A DNA stretch of 64,000 nucleotides from Rhodoluna limnophila (lineage in GTDB: Bacteria > Actinomycetota > Actinomycetes > Actinomycetales > Microbacteriaceae): assembly GCF_005845365.1 (NCBI RefSeq), contig NZ_CP040509.1, forward strand, positions 434,001-498,000. Reading direction: 5' to 3'. Of this stretch, positions 37,242-49,940 are shown piece by piece. The notes under the pieces are model-generated. The model was not told where the DNA came from and made no database searches. It saw nothing but the letters and a program-made list of their open reading frames with translations. Position 1 is the first letter of the stretch; every line of letters begins with the position of its first letter. The position numbers were made by a program, and so were the translations under genes.

Positions 37242-38651
37242 ATGACTAGCCAGGCATCAGGTTCAAACGCTCTCTGGGGAAGCCGATTCGAGGGCGGGCC
37301 GTCAGACGCCCTAGTCGCTCTCAGTCGTTCGGTGCACTTTGACTGGCGACTCGCGGGTTATGACATAGCTGGCACCCGTGCACATATCATGGCGCTTCAG
37401 TCTGCCGGCTACCTTACTCTCGCCGAGCACGAGAAACTTGACCGCAGCCTAGTTGAGCTGCTCGGGCGAGTTCAGCAGGGCAGTTTTGTGGCAAAGCCTT
37501 CCGATGAGGACGTCCATTCGGCACTTGAGCGCGGACTAATCGAAATCGCCGGAGTTGAACTTGGCGGCAAAGTTCGCGCCGGTCGTAGCCGAAACGACCA
37601 GATAGCAACTTTGATTCGCACCTACCTGCTGGACCAAGCTAACGAGATTTCGGCAATGGTCATTGATCTCGTTGAGGTTTTGGTATCGCGTGCCGAAGAG
37701 CACCTCGGTGTAGCAATGCCGGGTCGCACTCATTTCCAGCACGCCCAGCCGGTTGCACTTTCCCACCACCTGCTTGCTCACGCATGGCCATTGGTCCGAG
37801 ACCTAGAGCGCCTTCACGATTGGCGCAAGCGAGCAAATCTTTCTCCATACGGTGCAGGAGCGCTCGCCGGAAACACCCTGGGTCTAGATCCAAATTTGGT
37901 GGCTCACGAGCTTGGACTTGCTGGGCCAACGCAAAACTCAATTGATGCCACAGCCAGCCGCGATGTTGTCGCAGAGTTTGCTTTTATCGCTAGCCTGATC
38001 GGCATCAACCTGTCTCGCTTCTCCGAAGAAATAATCATCTGGGCTAGCGCTGAGTTTGACTACGTGAAGCTTCACGACGCCTACTCAACTGGTTCGTCGA
38101 TCATGCCGCAGAAAAAGAACCCTGACATCGCCGAGTTGGCTCGCGGAAAATCGGGCCGCCTCATCGGCGACCTAACCGGACTTCTGGCAACACTCAAGGG
38201 ATTGCCATTGGCCTATAACCGTGACCTGCAGGAAGACAAGGAACCTGTCTTCGACATGGTCGACACCTTGACAGTCTTGCTTCCTGCATTCACCGGCATG
38301 GTGGCCACACTTGAGTTCAACCGCAGTCGCCTCGAGCAGCTTGCTCCGGCAGGGTTCTCTCTTGCGACTGACGTTGCCGAGTGGCTAGTCAAGAAGAAGG
38401 TTGCCTTCCGCGACGCTCATGACATCACCGGCCGCATGGTTTCTTTCTGCGAGCAAAACAAGCTTGAGTTGCACGAGGTTCCTGACGCCGACATGGCAGC
38501 CATCTCAGTGCACCTAACCCCTGATGTTCGCGACGTCCTAACTGTGGGCGGTTCGATTAAAGCGCGCGCTGGTGCTGGTGGTACAGCACTGCCTCGGGTG
38601 CTCGAGCAAATTGCCGCGCTGCGTAAAATCGCACCTAAGCGTGAGGCATAG
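37242..38651 (+). CDS. argH: Argininosuccinate lyase
   Basis: The 469-residue enzyme splits argininosuccinate into arginine and fumarate. The superfamily signature [12 protein letters not shown] holds the catalytic serine; other hallmarks are [32 protein letters not shown] and [13 protein letters not shown]. argG, which supplies its substrate, is not in the window. Its ATG follows an AT-rich 73-base gap that may hold a promoter; TTGCATA there resembles half an arginine-repressor box but is not convincing. tyrS follows by 2 bases. Confidence 0.97.
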   Translation: MTSQASGSNALWGSRFEGGPSDALVALSRSVHFDWRLAGYDIAGTRAHIMALQSAGYLTLAEHEKLDRSLVELLGRVQQGSFVAKPSDEDVHSALERGLIEIAGVELGGKVRAGRSRNDQIATLIRTYLLDQANEISAMVIDLVEVLVSRAEEHLGVAMPGRTHFQHAQPVALSHHLLAHAWPLVRDLERLHDWRKRANLSPYGAGALAGNTLGLDPNLVAHELGLAGPTQNSIDATASRDVVAEFAFIASLIGINLSRFSEEIIIWASAEFDYVKLHDAYSTGSSIMPQKKNPDIAELARGKSGRLIGDLTGLLATLKGLPLAYNRDLQEDKEPVFDMVDTLTVLLPAFTGMVATLEFNRSRLEQLAPAGFSLATDVAEWLVKKKVAFRDAHDITGRMVSFCEQNKLELHEVPDADMAAISVHLTPDVRDVLTVGGSIKARAGAGGTALPRVLEQIAALRKIAPKREA

Positions 38652-38653
38652 TC

Positions 38654-39949
38654 ATGGCAACAGCTGAATTTCTTCGCGGTCAGAGTAACGACCCTTCCTT
38701 TCCGCACATCCTGGACGAGCTCAAGTGGCGTGGTCTGGTGGCACTATCCACCGATGAAGACGAGCTGCGCGCGGCCCTCTCAGAAAAGCTGACCTACTAC
38801 TGCGGCTTTGATCCAACCGCCGCGAGTTTGCACCTAGGTAACCTGGTGCAGCTTTTGACCATGCGTCGCCTCCAACTTGCTGGCAACAGCCCCTTGGCGC
38901 TAATCGGAGGTTCGACCGGATTGGTCGGCGACCCAAGGCCAACCGCAGAGAGAACTCTGAACACCAAAGAAACCGTTGCCGAGTGGGTCGAGAAACTCGG
39001 AACTCAGGCATCTCGCTTTCTTGCATTCGAGGGGCCAAATGCGGCTCGGTTGGTAAACAACCTTGACTGGACCGCGCCGCTAAGCGCAATTGATTTTCTG
39101 CGAGATGTTGGCAAGTACTTCCGTGTTGGCAAGATGCTGTCTAAAGATGCCGTTTCGGCCCGCCTAAATTCTGAGCACGGAATCAGCTACACCGAATTCA
39201 GCTACCAGATCCTCCAGGGTTTTGACTTCCTAGAATTATTCCGCCGTTACGACTGTGTGCTTCAGACTGGTGGATCCGATCAGTGGGGAAACCTAACTTC
39301 TGGCACCGACCTGATTCACAAGGTTGAGGGCAAGAGCGCTCACATTTTGGCGACGCCGTTGATTACCAACAGCGATGGCAAGAAATTCGGTAAATCTGAG
39401 GGCAATGCGGTTTGGCTAGATGCTGAACTAACCAGCCCTTATGCGTTCTATCAGTTCTGGCTAAATGTCGAGGACGCAGATGTCATCGACCGCCTGAAGG
39501 TTTTCACATTCCTAACTCGAAACGAGATTGAAGAACTCGAACGCCAAACGCTTGAAGCACCATACCTTCGAGCTGCACAAAAGCGTCTAGCGCTTGAAGT
39601 AACCACTCTGGTCCACTCCGCTGAAGCAGCGCAGGCAGCAATCGATGCCTCAGCTGCTCTTTTCGGTAATGGTGAGCTGGCCAACCTAGAAGCGTCAACC
39701 CTGGCTGCAGCGTTGGGGGAGTTGCCAAACGCAACCGCCACTTCGGGAACTCTGATTACAGATCTGTTAGTTGAAACCGGTTTGGTTGCTTCAAACTCTG
39801 CTGGCCGCCGGGCCATAGCTGAGGGTGGCGTCTACCTAAACAATGAAAAAGTCACTGATGAACAGGCAACCCTGGACACTTTCATCCAAAATCGGTTTGC
39901 AGTTCTCCGCCGAGGCAAAAAAACTTTGGCCGGCGTTTTTAAGGCGTAA
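38654..39949 (+). CDS. tyrS: Tyrosine-tRNA ligase
   Basis: The 431-residue class I synthetase has the HIGH-like HLGN motif (ASLHLGNLVQL), the tyrosine-binding SYQILQGFDFLELF and GSDQWGN, a KMSKS variant KFGKS, and a C-terminal S4 domain (RRAIAEGGVYLNNEKVTDEQ). It lies immediately after argH and is closed by a strong terminator. In M. tuberculosis tyrS likewise precedes the TPR-HAD-tlyA-nadK-recN block; here the rRNA operon separates them. Confidence 0.97.
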   Translation: MATAEFLRGQSNDPSFPHILDELKWRGLVALSTDEDELRAALSEKLTYYCGFDPTAASLHLGNLVQLLTMRRLQLAGNSPLALIGGSTGLVGDPRPTAERTLNTKETVAEWVEKLGTQASRFLAFEGPNAARLVNNLDWTAPLSAIDFLRDVGKYFRVGKMLSKDAVSARLNSEHGISYTEFSYQILQGFDFLELFRRYDCVLQTGGSDQWGNLTSGTDLIHKVEGKSAHILATPLITNSDGKKFGKSEGNAVWLDAELTSPYAFYQFWLNVEDADVIDRLKVFTFLTRNEIEELERQTLEAPYLRAAQKRLALEVTTLVHSAEAAQAAIDASAALFGNGELANLEASTLAAALGELPNATATSGTLITDLLVETGLVASNSAGRRAIAEGGVYLNNEKVTDEQATLDTFIQNRFAVLRRGKKTLAGVFKA

Positions 39950-39951
39950 AT

Positions 39952-40123
39952 CCTTATAAACAAAGGGCAAGCGGGCACATACCTTCACTGGATGTGCCCG
40001 CTTTTTGGTTAAAAATCACCCTAAAAATCAAAAATTTTCAAAGATTTTTAAGGTTTTTTCGCTGTCTGGCCCAAAAACGGACAAAAACCGGCCAGTTGGC
40101 AAATACCAGAACCCTTATAAACA
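39952..40123 (+). repeat. 11-bp direct repeat CCTTATAAACA around the tyrS terminator
   Basis: CCTTATAAACA occurs at 39952-39962 and again at 40113-40123, 161 bases apart. Only the two copies are repeats; the span includes the terminator. Meaning unknown. Confidence 0.5.
39970..40006 (+). terminator. Intrinsic terminator after tyrS
   Basis: AGCGGGCACAT at 39970-39980 pairs perfectly with ATGTGCCCGCT at 39992-40002 across an 11-base loop, followed by a run of five T (40002-40006). It isolates the tyrS transcript from the rRNA region. Confidence 0.92.
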
Positions 40124-40163
40124 CTGGGATGTAGGACCGTCGAAACTAAATGTGCACTTGGAT
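40007..40163 (+). other. AT-rich region upstream of the first rrn promoter
   Basis: The first 60 bases are A-tract-rich (runs of 4-6 A or T at about 10-base intervals), suggesting curved DNA or an upstream-activating element. A 73-codon open frame from 40005 has low-complexity Lys/Asn-rich translation and no ribosome-binding site, and is not accepted as a gene. Nothing else is recognised. Confidence 0.45.
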
Positions 40164-40192
40164 TTGACATTGCCGTTACCTACCCGTAATGT
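40164..40192 (+). promoter_or_regulatory. Strong promoter P1 upstream of rrn
   Basis: TTGACA at 40164-40169 and TAATGT at 40187-40192 are separated by exactly 17 bases. Initiation is expected near 40197-40200. A terminator-like hairpin follows after about 70-90 bases, so this promoter may drive a separate small RNA. Confidence 0.75.
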
Positions 40193-40196
40193 TTTA

Positions 40197-40296
40197 CCTG
40201 TTGCCGAAACGCCGAGGAAGTTCTGATAAGAACCCCGGATCAAGAGCAACAAATCCTAAACCAGGTCAAAAAGCCTCTTGCAGGCTTTTGTTTTTG
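40197..40296 (+). ncRNA. Candidate structured small RNA between the rrn promoters
   Basis: Between promoter P1 and a terminator lies an RNA of about 100 bases that folds well. GTTGC (40200-40204) pairs with GCAAC (40246-40250), extended by ACCT (40196-40199) with AGGT (40263-40266) across a bulge. Inside, CCG/GG/GTTCT (40212-40224, two small bulges) pairs with AGAAC/CC/CGG (40229-40238) under a GATA tetraloop. The terminator stem is at 40269-40289. I do not recognise a known family: no SRP GGAA core, no tmRNA and no C-rich 6C loops. It may instead be an rRNA leader element. Confidence 0.5.
40269..40296 (+). terminator. Terminator-like hairpin between P1 and P2
   Basis: AAAAGCCT at 40269-40276 pairs with AGGCTTTT at 40282-40289 around CTTGC, followed by GTTTTTG. 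It has the form of an intrinsic terminator of modest stem strength. Confidence 0.7.
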
Positions 40297-40342
40297 TGTT
40301 TATGATTATGACTTCCAAGAAAAGTAGTCGGCGTGTCAGATT

Positions 40343-40370
40343 TGACAAGTAGACGAAACATGGTAAGTTA
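40343..40370 (+). promoter_or_regulatory. Main rRNA promoter P2
   Basis: TTGACA at 40343-40348, a 16-base spacer and TAAGTT at 40365-40370. It lies downstream of the terminator-like hairpin and about 245 bases before the 16S gene, so it is the likely principal promoter. Confidence 0.75.
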
Positions 40371-40376
40371 GAGAAG

Positions 40377-40614
40377 TTGCCCTGGAGGCAAGTAGAGATA
40401 CAAACTCCCAGGAGCATCCGATCCTTGAGAACTCAACAGCGTGCACAATGTCGATACCAAGAACCTCTTGGTTATCTAGCTTGCTAGATAAGCAGAGAAA
40501 ATATTGGATTAGACAGATTGTCAGACAATCTATTTAGTCAGATCAAGCTAAAGGCCCCATTTTCCGGGGCTGAAGTAAAAATTTGGTGGTGAGCTTGCTC
40601 GTCACCTAAAAAAC
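40377..40614 (+). promoter_or_regulatory. rRNA leader with boxA-like and processing elements
   Basis: TTGAGAACT at 40426-40434 resembles the actinobacterial antitermination box and recurs in the spacer at 42447. CAACAGCGTGCA at 40435-40446 is perfectly complementary to 42302-42313, so the two can form the 16S processing stem. Further hairpins: TTATCTAG/CTAGATAA (40473-40492, 4-base loop), AGATTGTC/GACAATCT (40515-40531) and GCCCC/GGGGC (40554-40570). No gene is present. Confidence 0.7.
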
Positions 40615-45622
<5,008 letters not shown>

Positions 45623-45633
45623 ATAACATTTTT

Positions 45634-45656
45634 TGCTTGCGTCCACTATGTGGTTC
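45634..45656 (+). promoter_or_regulatory. 3' arm of the 23S processing stem
   Basis: TGCTTGCGTCCACTATGT (45634-45651) pairs with 42456-42473 over 18 positions with one G-U pair; the pairing continues to 45656/42451 with one more wobble. It brackets the 23S gene and is a probable RNase III substrate. Confidence 0.8.
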
Positions 45657-45713
45657 CCGAAGTATGGGAACCAAAACACACTTTCGTGTGTCGAAGAAAC
45701 CTATTTCAATAGT

Positions 45714-45832
45714 GTTTCGGCGGCCATAGCGGAGGGGAAACGCCTGGTTACATTCCGAACCCAGAAGCTAAGACCTCCAGCGCCGATGGTACTGCAAGGG
45801 TGACCTTGTGGGAGAGTAGGACACCGCCGGAC
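45714..45832 (+). rRNA. rrf: 5S ribosomal RNA
   Basis: The 119-base 5S gene begins GTTTCGGCGGCCATAGCGG, contains CATTCCGAACCCAGAAGC and ends GTAGGACACCGCCGGAC, with complementary ends. It follows the 23S gene by about 90 bases and precedes a strong terminator. The ends may shift by one or two bases. Confidence 0.97.
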
Positions 45833-45842
45833 TTAATTTAAG

Positions 45843-45876
45843 AAAATGGCCACCTTTCGAGGTGGCCATTTTCGTT
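45843..45876 (+). terminator. Intrinsic terminator of the rRNA operon
   Basis: AAAATGGCCACCT at 45843-45855 pairs perfectly with AGGTGGCCATTTT at 45860-45872 under a TTCG tetraloop; the T run is the 3' end of the stem. It ends rrn transcription before the gene at 45910. Confidence 0.92.
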
Positions 45877-45909
45877 TAACATGCATATATCAATACTGAG
45901 GAGAGTCAT

Positions 45910-47067
45910 ATGAACGATCGCGAGTTCGGAAAGCGCCCTGAAAATGGTCGTCCGCGTCGTATTGACAACAATGGTGAGCGTAGCTCGGGCACTGGAAGCG
46001 GTCGTGGCGGCTATGACAAGCGCCAAGATGCACCTTCAGGTCGTGCTGAGCGGACAAGTGGTGGTGCCGAATCTCGTCCAGACTGGCAGAATCGCGTTGC
46101 ACGCCCGTTCAACCCAGACAAGCCAAAGTCTCCTCCGATTCCTGATGAAATAACTGAAAAGGACCTCGAACTGGGGCTACGTGTTCAGTTGAAGACCCTC
46201 ACACCAGAAAATGCTGAGAAAGTTGCACGTCACCTGGCTATGGTTGGCTTGCTAATCGAGCAGGACCCTGATCTCGCGCACCGTCATGCCTTGGCTGCGG
46301 CTGAGCGTGCCGGTCGAATTGCTATGGTCCGCGAGGTTGTTGGCGTTACCGCCTACACAGTTGGTGACTACGCGCTTGGTCTTCGTGAGCTTTTGACTCA
46401 CCGAAGAATTTCAGGTTCTAATGACCAGCTTCCGATCATTGTCGATTGCGAACGCGGTCTCGGTAGGCCTGAGCGTGCTCTTGAGGTTGGCAGGTCCGTT
46501 GATCGGAACAGCCTTCCGGTTAGCGTGCGAGTTAACCTAGCAATCGCGCTCTCTGGTGCTCGCTTGGATCAGAATGAAAATGAACTAGCACTTGCTGAAT
46601 TGCAGATTCCTGAGCTAAATCCGGCGAAGGTCTTTGACTACTCACCTCCGTTGTTCAGAGCTTATGCTGACACCCTTGAGATACTAGGTCGAAACGAAGA
46701 AGCTAAGCGCTGGTTTGATCTAGCAGACAGGGCCGAATTGGCCCTTGCCGGTAACCCTGGCCCTGAGGATGAGGTTTTTCAGGTGCTTGAGGAGATCGAG
46801 ATTCCTGTATTGTCTGAGCGCAAGCCATGGGAACCATCAAACGACAGCGATCGCCCGCGAAACTTTGAGCCTAGAAACCCGCGTCGTGACGATGAACGTC
46901 AAACCCGCAGTTTCTCTCGTGATTCCGATCGTCAACCACGTAGCTTCGGGCCAGATTCGGGCAGGAAATCAGGTGGTTTCGGCTCCGGAAGTAATCGTGG
47001 TCAAGGGGATTCGCGAGGCAAGGGTGGTTTCGGTGGCGGGCGTCCTGGTGGTGCCCGTGGCCGCTAA
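45910..47067 (+). CDS. TPR-like protein with Arg/Gly-rich ends
   Basis: The 385-residue protein has a helical core (about residues 75-290) resembling tetratricopeptide proteins, including LRVQLKTLTPENAEKVARHLAMVGLLI, DPDLAHRHALAAAERAGRIAMVREV and DTLEILGRNEEAKRWFDLADRAE. Both ends are disordered: the N-terminal 70 residues are rich in Arg, Gly and Ser, and the C-terminal 85 end in GGFGGGRPGGARGR. It takes the place of Rv1691. RNA or ribosome binding is possible given the RG tails, but unproven. GAGGAGAG precedes the ATG. Confidence 0.85.
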   Translation: MNDREFGKRPENGRPRRIDNNGERSSGTGSGRGGYDKRQDAPSGRAERTSGGAESRPDWQNRVARPFNPDKPKSPPIPDEITEKDLELGLRVQLKTLTPENAEKVARHLAMVGLLIEQDPDLAHRHALAAAERAGRIAMVREVVGVTAYTVGDYALGLRELLTHRRISGSNDQLPIIVDCERGLGRPERALEVGRSVDRNSLPVSVRVNLAIALSGARLDQNENELALAELQIPELNPAKVFDYSPPLFRAYADTLEILGRNEEAKRWFDLADRAELALAGNPGPEDEVFQVLEEIEIPVLSERKPWEPSNDSDRPRNFEPRNPRRDDERQTRSFSRDSDRQPRSFGPDSGRKSGGFGSGSNRGQGDSRGKGGFGGGRPGGARGR

Positions 47068-48040
47068 GATTTGGGGTCAATACGACGTAGTTTTGTCGGA
47101 CCTTGACGGTGTGGTTTTCGAGGGTACCCATGCGATTGCGGGGGCTCCGAGTTCTTTGCAGGCCATCGCTGATCTTGGAATTCCAGTCGGTTACGTAACT
47201 AACAACTCATCTCGACGACCTGAGGTGATCGCGGATCAGCTTGCAGGTTTTGGCATTTCTTGTTCACCCGATGACATCATCGGGTCAGGTAAAACTGCCG
47301 TCGAATTGTTGGAAACTCTCATTGCACCAAAATCAAAGGTTTTGGTTGTCGGAGGCGAGGGACTTCGAGCTCGTGTACTTGAGGGTGGTTTTGAATTGGT
47401 CGCTGACTCGGATGCACAGCCGGCTGCGGTGGTTCAAGGATTTGCGCCAGATGTCTCGTGGCGTCACCTTGCCGAAGCCGCTTTTGCAATTCAAAAGGGT
47501 GCAAAGTGGGTGGCTACCAACTCAGACTGGACGCTTCCTCAAGAAAAGGGATTGGCTCCTGGCAACGGAACTTTGGTCTCAGCGGTACATACTGTCGTGG
47601 GGCAGTTGCCATTGGTTGCCGGTAAGCCTGAGCCAGCGATTTACAACACTGCTGTGCGTCACTTCAATGCTCAGCGACCAATTTTCATCGGTGACCGTAT
47701 TGATACTGACATTGTTGGTGCAAATCGTGCCGGCATTGACTCGGTATTGGTTCTAACGGGCGTAAGTACCCGGAAAGAGGTACTAGGAATCAACAAAGAG
47801 GGTCGCCCGACCTACATTGTCGGTTCCTTGACTGAGCTTTTGACTGACTACGATTCCCCTAAAAAGACCAAGCGCGGTTTTGCTTGCCGTGATGCAGAGG
47901 TTGAACTTTTGGGCAACAAGGTTTTGGTTACCCACGGTGATCCGAAGAGTTTGGGCGCCTTGCGCGCCGCTTGCTCAGTGATTTACTCTTCAGAGGTTCC
48001 TATCTATGGGCTGGATGTTGAGCCTGCGCTATACGAATAG
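47057..48040 (+). CDS. HAD-IIA family phosphatase
   Basis: The 327-residue protein has the HAD motif VVLSDLDGVVFEG (nucleophile Asp15, acid Asp17), the VGYVTNNSSRRP motif II, and PIFIGDRIDTDIVGANRAGIDSVLVLTGV as motifs III/IV. It resembles Rv1692, described as a glycerol-3-phosphate phosphatase; the substrate here is inferred. The open frame begins far inside the previous gene; GTG 47057 (11-base overlap) gives a family-like start, with GTG 47051 as alternative. Its TAG stop is part of the TAGGCT box at 48038. Confidence 0.88.
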   Translation: MAAKIWGQYDVVLSDLDGVVFEGTHAIAGAPSSLQAIADLGIPVGYVTNNSSRRPEVIADQLAGFGISCSPDDIIGSGKTAVELLETLIAPKSKVLVVGGEGLRARVLEGGFELVADSDAQPAAVVQGFAPDVSWRHLAEAAFAIQKGAKWVATNSDWTLPQEKGLAPGNGTLVSAVHTVVGQLPLVAGKPEPAIYNTAVRHFNAQRPIFIGDRIDTDIVGANRAGIDSVLVLTGVSTRKEVLGINKEGRPTYIVGSLTELLTDYDSPKKTKRGFACRDAEVELLGNKVLVTHGDPKSLGALRAACSVIYSSEVPIYGLDVEPALYE

Positions 48041-48043
48041 GCT
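48038..48043 (+). promoter_or_regulatory. TAGGCT -10 box, shared with the HAD gene stop
   Basis: The TAG of the box is the stop codon of the HAD gene, and the box ends 6 bases before the ATG at 48050. Leaderless transcription of the small ORF and tlyA is suggested. Confidence 0.5.
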
Positions 48044-48049
48044 TAGGGT

Positions 48050-48196
48050 ATGTCTGAAGATTTAGTTTCACAGGTTTCTGAGCAGGTTAGTCAAATAACA
48101 GATCTGCCGCTTGAAGAGCAGCCGGTCGGATTTTCTGCTTTGCGGGATCTCCTTGAGAACGAACTGAATTCTGCTTCGAAAACATCGGTCAACTAG
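48050..48196 (+). CDS. 48-residue conserved-position small protein
   Basis: An ATG at 48050 opens a 48-codon frame (MSEDLVSQVSEQVSQITDLP... ending NSASKTSVN) that stops at 48194-48196 and overlaps the tlyA GTG by one base (TAGTG). The product is acidic with a helical LRDLLENELN segment. It occupies the position of the small gene Rv1693 between the HAD phosphatase and tlyA in M. tuberculosis. A TAGGCT box 6 bases upstream supports expression. Function is unknown; it may simply couple tlyA translation. Confidence 0.65.
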   Translation: MSEDLVSQVSEQVSQITDLPLEEQPVGFSALRDLLENELNSASKTSVN

Positions 48197-49005
48197 TGCG
48201 AATTGACGTAACTCTTGTTGAGCGTGGCTTGGCTCGATCACGAAACCAGGCGGCAACGCTAGTTGAGTCAAACCGTGTCTTGATTAATGGAAAAGCGGCC
48301 AGGAAAGCCTCTCAGAGCGTTCTTGAAACTGACAAAATTTTGGTTCTAGAGGCAGTGGACTATGTCAGTAGAGCGGGTCACAAATTAGCTAATGCCTTGG
48401 ATAAATTTGCTGATCTTGACCTAGTCGGCAAAACGGCGTTGGATGTTGGAGCATCGACCGGTGGTTTCACTGATGTCCTACTCCGCCGGGGCGCAGGCTT
48501 GGTTTATGCGATTGACGTTGGTCACGATCAAATGGTCCCAGAACTTGCAGAGAACCCTAGAGTCATCAGCATCGAGGGGTTCAATGCCCGTGAACTTTCA
48601 ACTTCAGAGCTGGCTCTGCGTGCCGGTAAGGCAAAATCAGAAATTTCGATCGATGTCGTGGTCGGAGACCTATCGTTTATCTCTCTAACTCTGGTGCTTA
48701 GGCAAATTTCAGAGACAGCCCCAGCGGCTGACATTGTCTTGCTGATCAAACCTCAGTTTGAGGTAGGTAAGCAATCTCTCAGCGCACATGGCCTGGTCAC
48801 CGACCACCGTCTGCGTGCCGGCGCCATTAAACAGGTCGTTGACGAGGCACACTCGCTCGGTTTAGGTATCCGAGGCTTAGAAAAGTCTGAGCTTCCAGGC
48901 ACGCACGGGAATGTCGAATACCTGCTGTGGATTAGTTCAAAAGAGCCGGTAAATCGGTCAAAATGGACTGAAAGAATTGAAACCATCGCTAGGGAGAATA
49001 AATGA
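48196..49005 (+). CDS. tlyA: TlyA family rRNA 2'-O-methyltransferase
   Basis: The 269-residue protein has an N-terminal S4 domain (RIDVTLVERGLARSRNQAATLVESNRVLINGKA) and an FtsJ-like domain with the SAM motif TALDVGASTGGFTDVLLRRGA and VVVGDLSFISLTLVL. In mycobacteria TlyA methylates cytidines in 16S and 23S rRNA and its presence affects capreomycin sensitivity; this is family knowledge. GTG 48196 overlaps the small ORF stop and its end overlaps nadK (ATGA). Confidence 0.95.
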   Translation: MRIDVTLVERGLARSRNQAATLVESNRVLINGKAARKASQSVLETDKILVLEAVDYVSRAGHKLANALDKFADLDLVGKTALDVGASTGGFTDVLLRRGAGLVYAIDVGHDQMVPELAENPRVISIEGFNARELSTSELALRAGKAKSEISIDVVVGDLSFISLTLVLRQISETAPAADIVLLIKPQFEVGKQSLSAHGLVTDHRLRAGAIKQVVDEAHSLGLGIRGLEKSELPGTHGNVEYLLWISSKEPVNRSKWTERIETIARENK

Positions 49006-49937
49006 CGGCACGTCGACATGTTCTAGTGGTGTCGCACACCCGCCGCGATGAGGCAATCTCCGCTGCTCGCGAGACTGTTCAGCAGCTGATCACCGCCGGC
49101 ATTACCCCGGTAATGACCGAACAGGAATTTGTTGATTTCCAAAAGCACTCTCCAGAGTCTGGTCTTCTAGATCAAATTCTGAAGCTGGGAGTCGATGTTG
49201 ACGCCAGCGAGTTAGAGCTCGCCATGGTACTTGGCGGCGATGGCACAATTCTGAAGGCCGCCGAAATTGTTCGCGAAGACGCTGTTCCATTGATGGGTAT
49301 CAATCTTGGGCACGTTGGGTTTTTAGCCGAGAGTGAACGCGACGGGTTGTCAGAAGCCGTCGACCGCGTGGCAAAACGCGATTACCTAATCAAAGAACGC
49401 CTGACCCTGGATGTTCGAGTCTTTGTTGATGGTGTTGAGGTTTTTAGGACTTGGGCGCTAAACGAGGCGACCATTGAAAAGAGCGCTCGAGAGCGAATGC
49501 TTGAAGTTGTGGTTGAGGTTGAGCAGCATCCTCTTTCAAGTTTTGGGTGCGATGGCATAGTTATCGCCACCCCGACCGGTTCGACCGCGTACGCATTTTC
49601 GGCAGGCGGACCAATTGTTTGGCCATCGGTCGAGGCTCTGCTGGTGGTTCCGCTAAGCGCTCATGCGCTCTTTGCGCGACCGTTGGTAGTTAAGCCGGAC
49701 GCCTTGGTGGCCGTGGAGGTTCTGCAACGCAGCTCTGGGCACGGAGTTCTTTGGTGCGATGGTCGTCGTACGTGGGAACTTCCGCCAGGCGCACGAGTTG
49801 AGGTTTTGAAATCTTCAAAGCCAGTAAGGTTGGCACGACTTCATCAAAGCAGTTTTACAGACCGATTGGTTAACAAGTTCTCGCTTCCTGTAGCAGGTTG
49901 GCGCGGCGTTGATGAAGTTTCGAGTTCTAAGAGCTAA
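49002..49937 (+). CDS. nadK: NAD kinase
   Basis: The 311-residue enzyme phosphorylates NAD to NADP. The GGDGT motif is in MVLGGDGTILKAAEIV, and CDGIVIATPTGSTAYAFSAGGPI is the second family signature. The ATG overlaps the tlyA stop. recN starts 3 bases after nadK, as in nearly all actinobacteria (tlyA-nadK-recN). Confidence 0.97.
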   Translation: MTARRHVLVVSHTRRDEAISAARETVQQLITAGITPVMTEQEFVDFQKHSPESGLLDQILKLGVDVDASELELAMVLGGDGTILKAAEIVREDAVPLMGINLGHVGFLAESERDGLSEAVDRVAKRDYLIKERLTLDVRVFVDGVEVFRTWALNEATIEKSARERMLEVVVEVEQHPLSSFGCDGIVIATPTGSTAYAFSAGGPIVWPSVEALLVVPLSAHALFARPLVVKPDALVAVEVLQRSSGHGVLWCDGRRTWELPPGARVEVLKSSKPVRLARLHQSSFTDRLVNKFSLPVAGWRGVDEVSSSKS

Positions 49938-49940
49938 ATA

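Noticed and set aside
40005-40226. 73-codon open frame upstream of the rRNA operon
   Set aside because: No ribosome-binding site, low-complexity Lys/Asn translation, overlaps the tyrS terminator and promoter P1.
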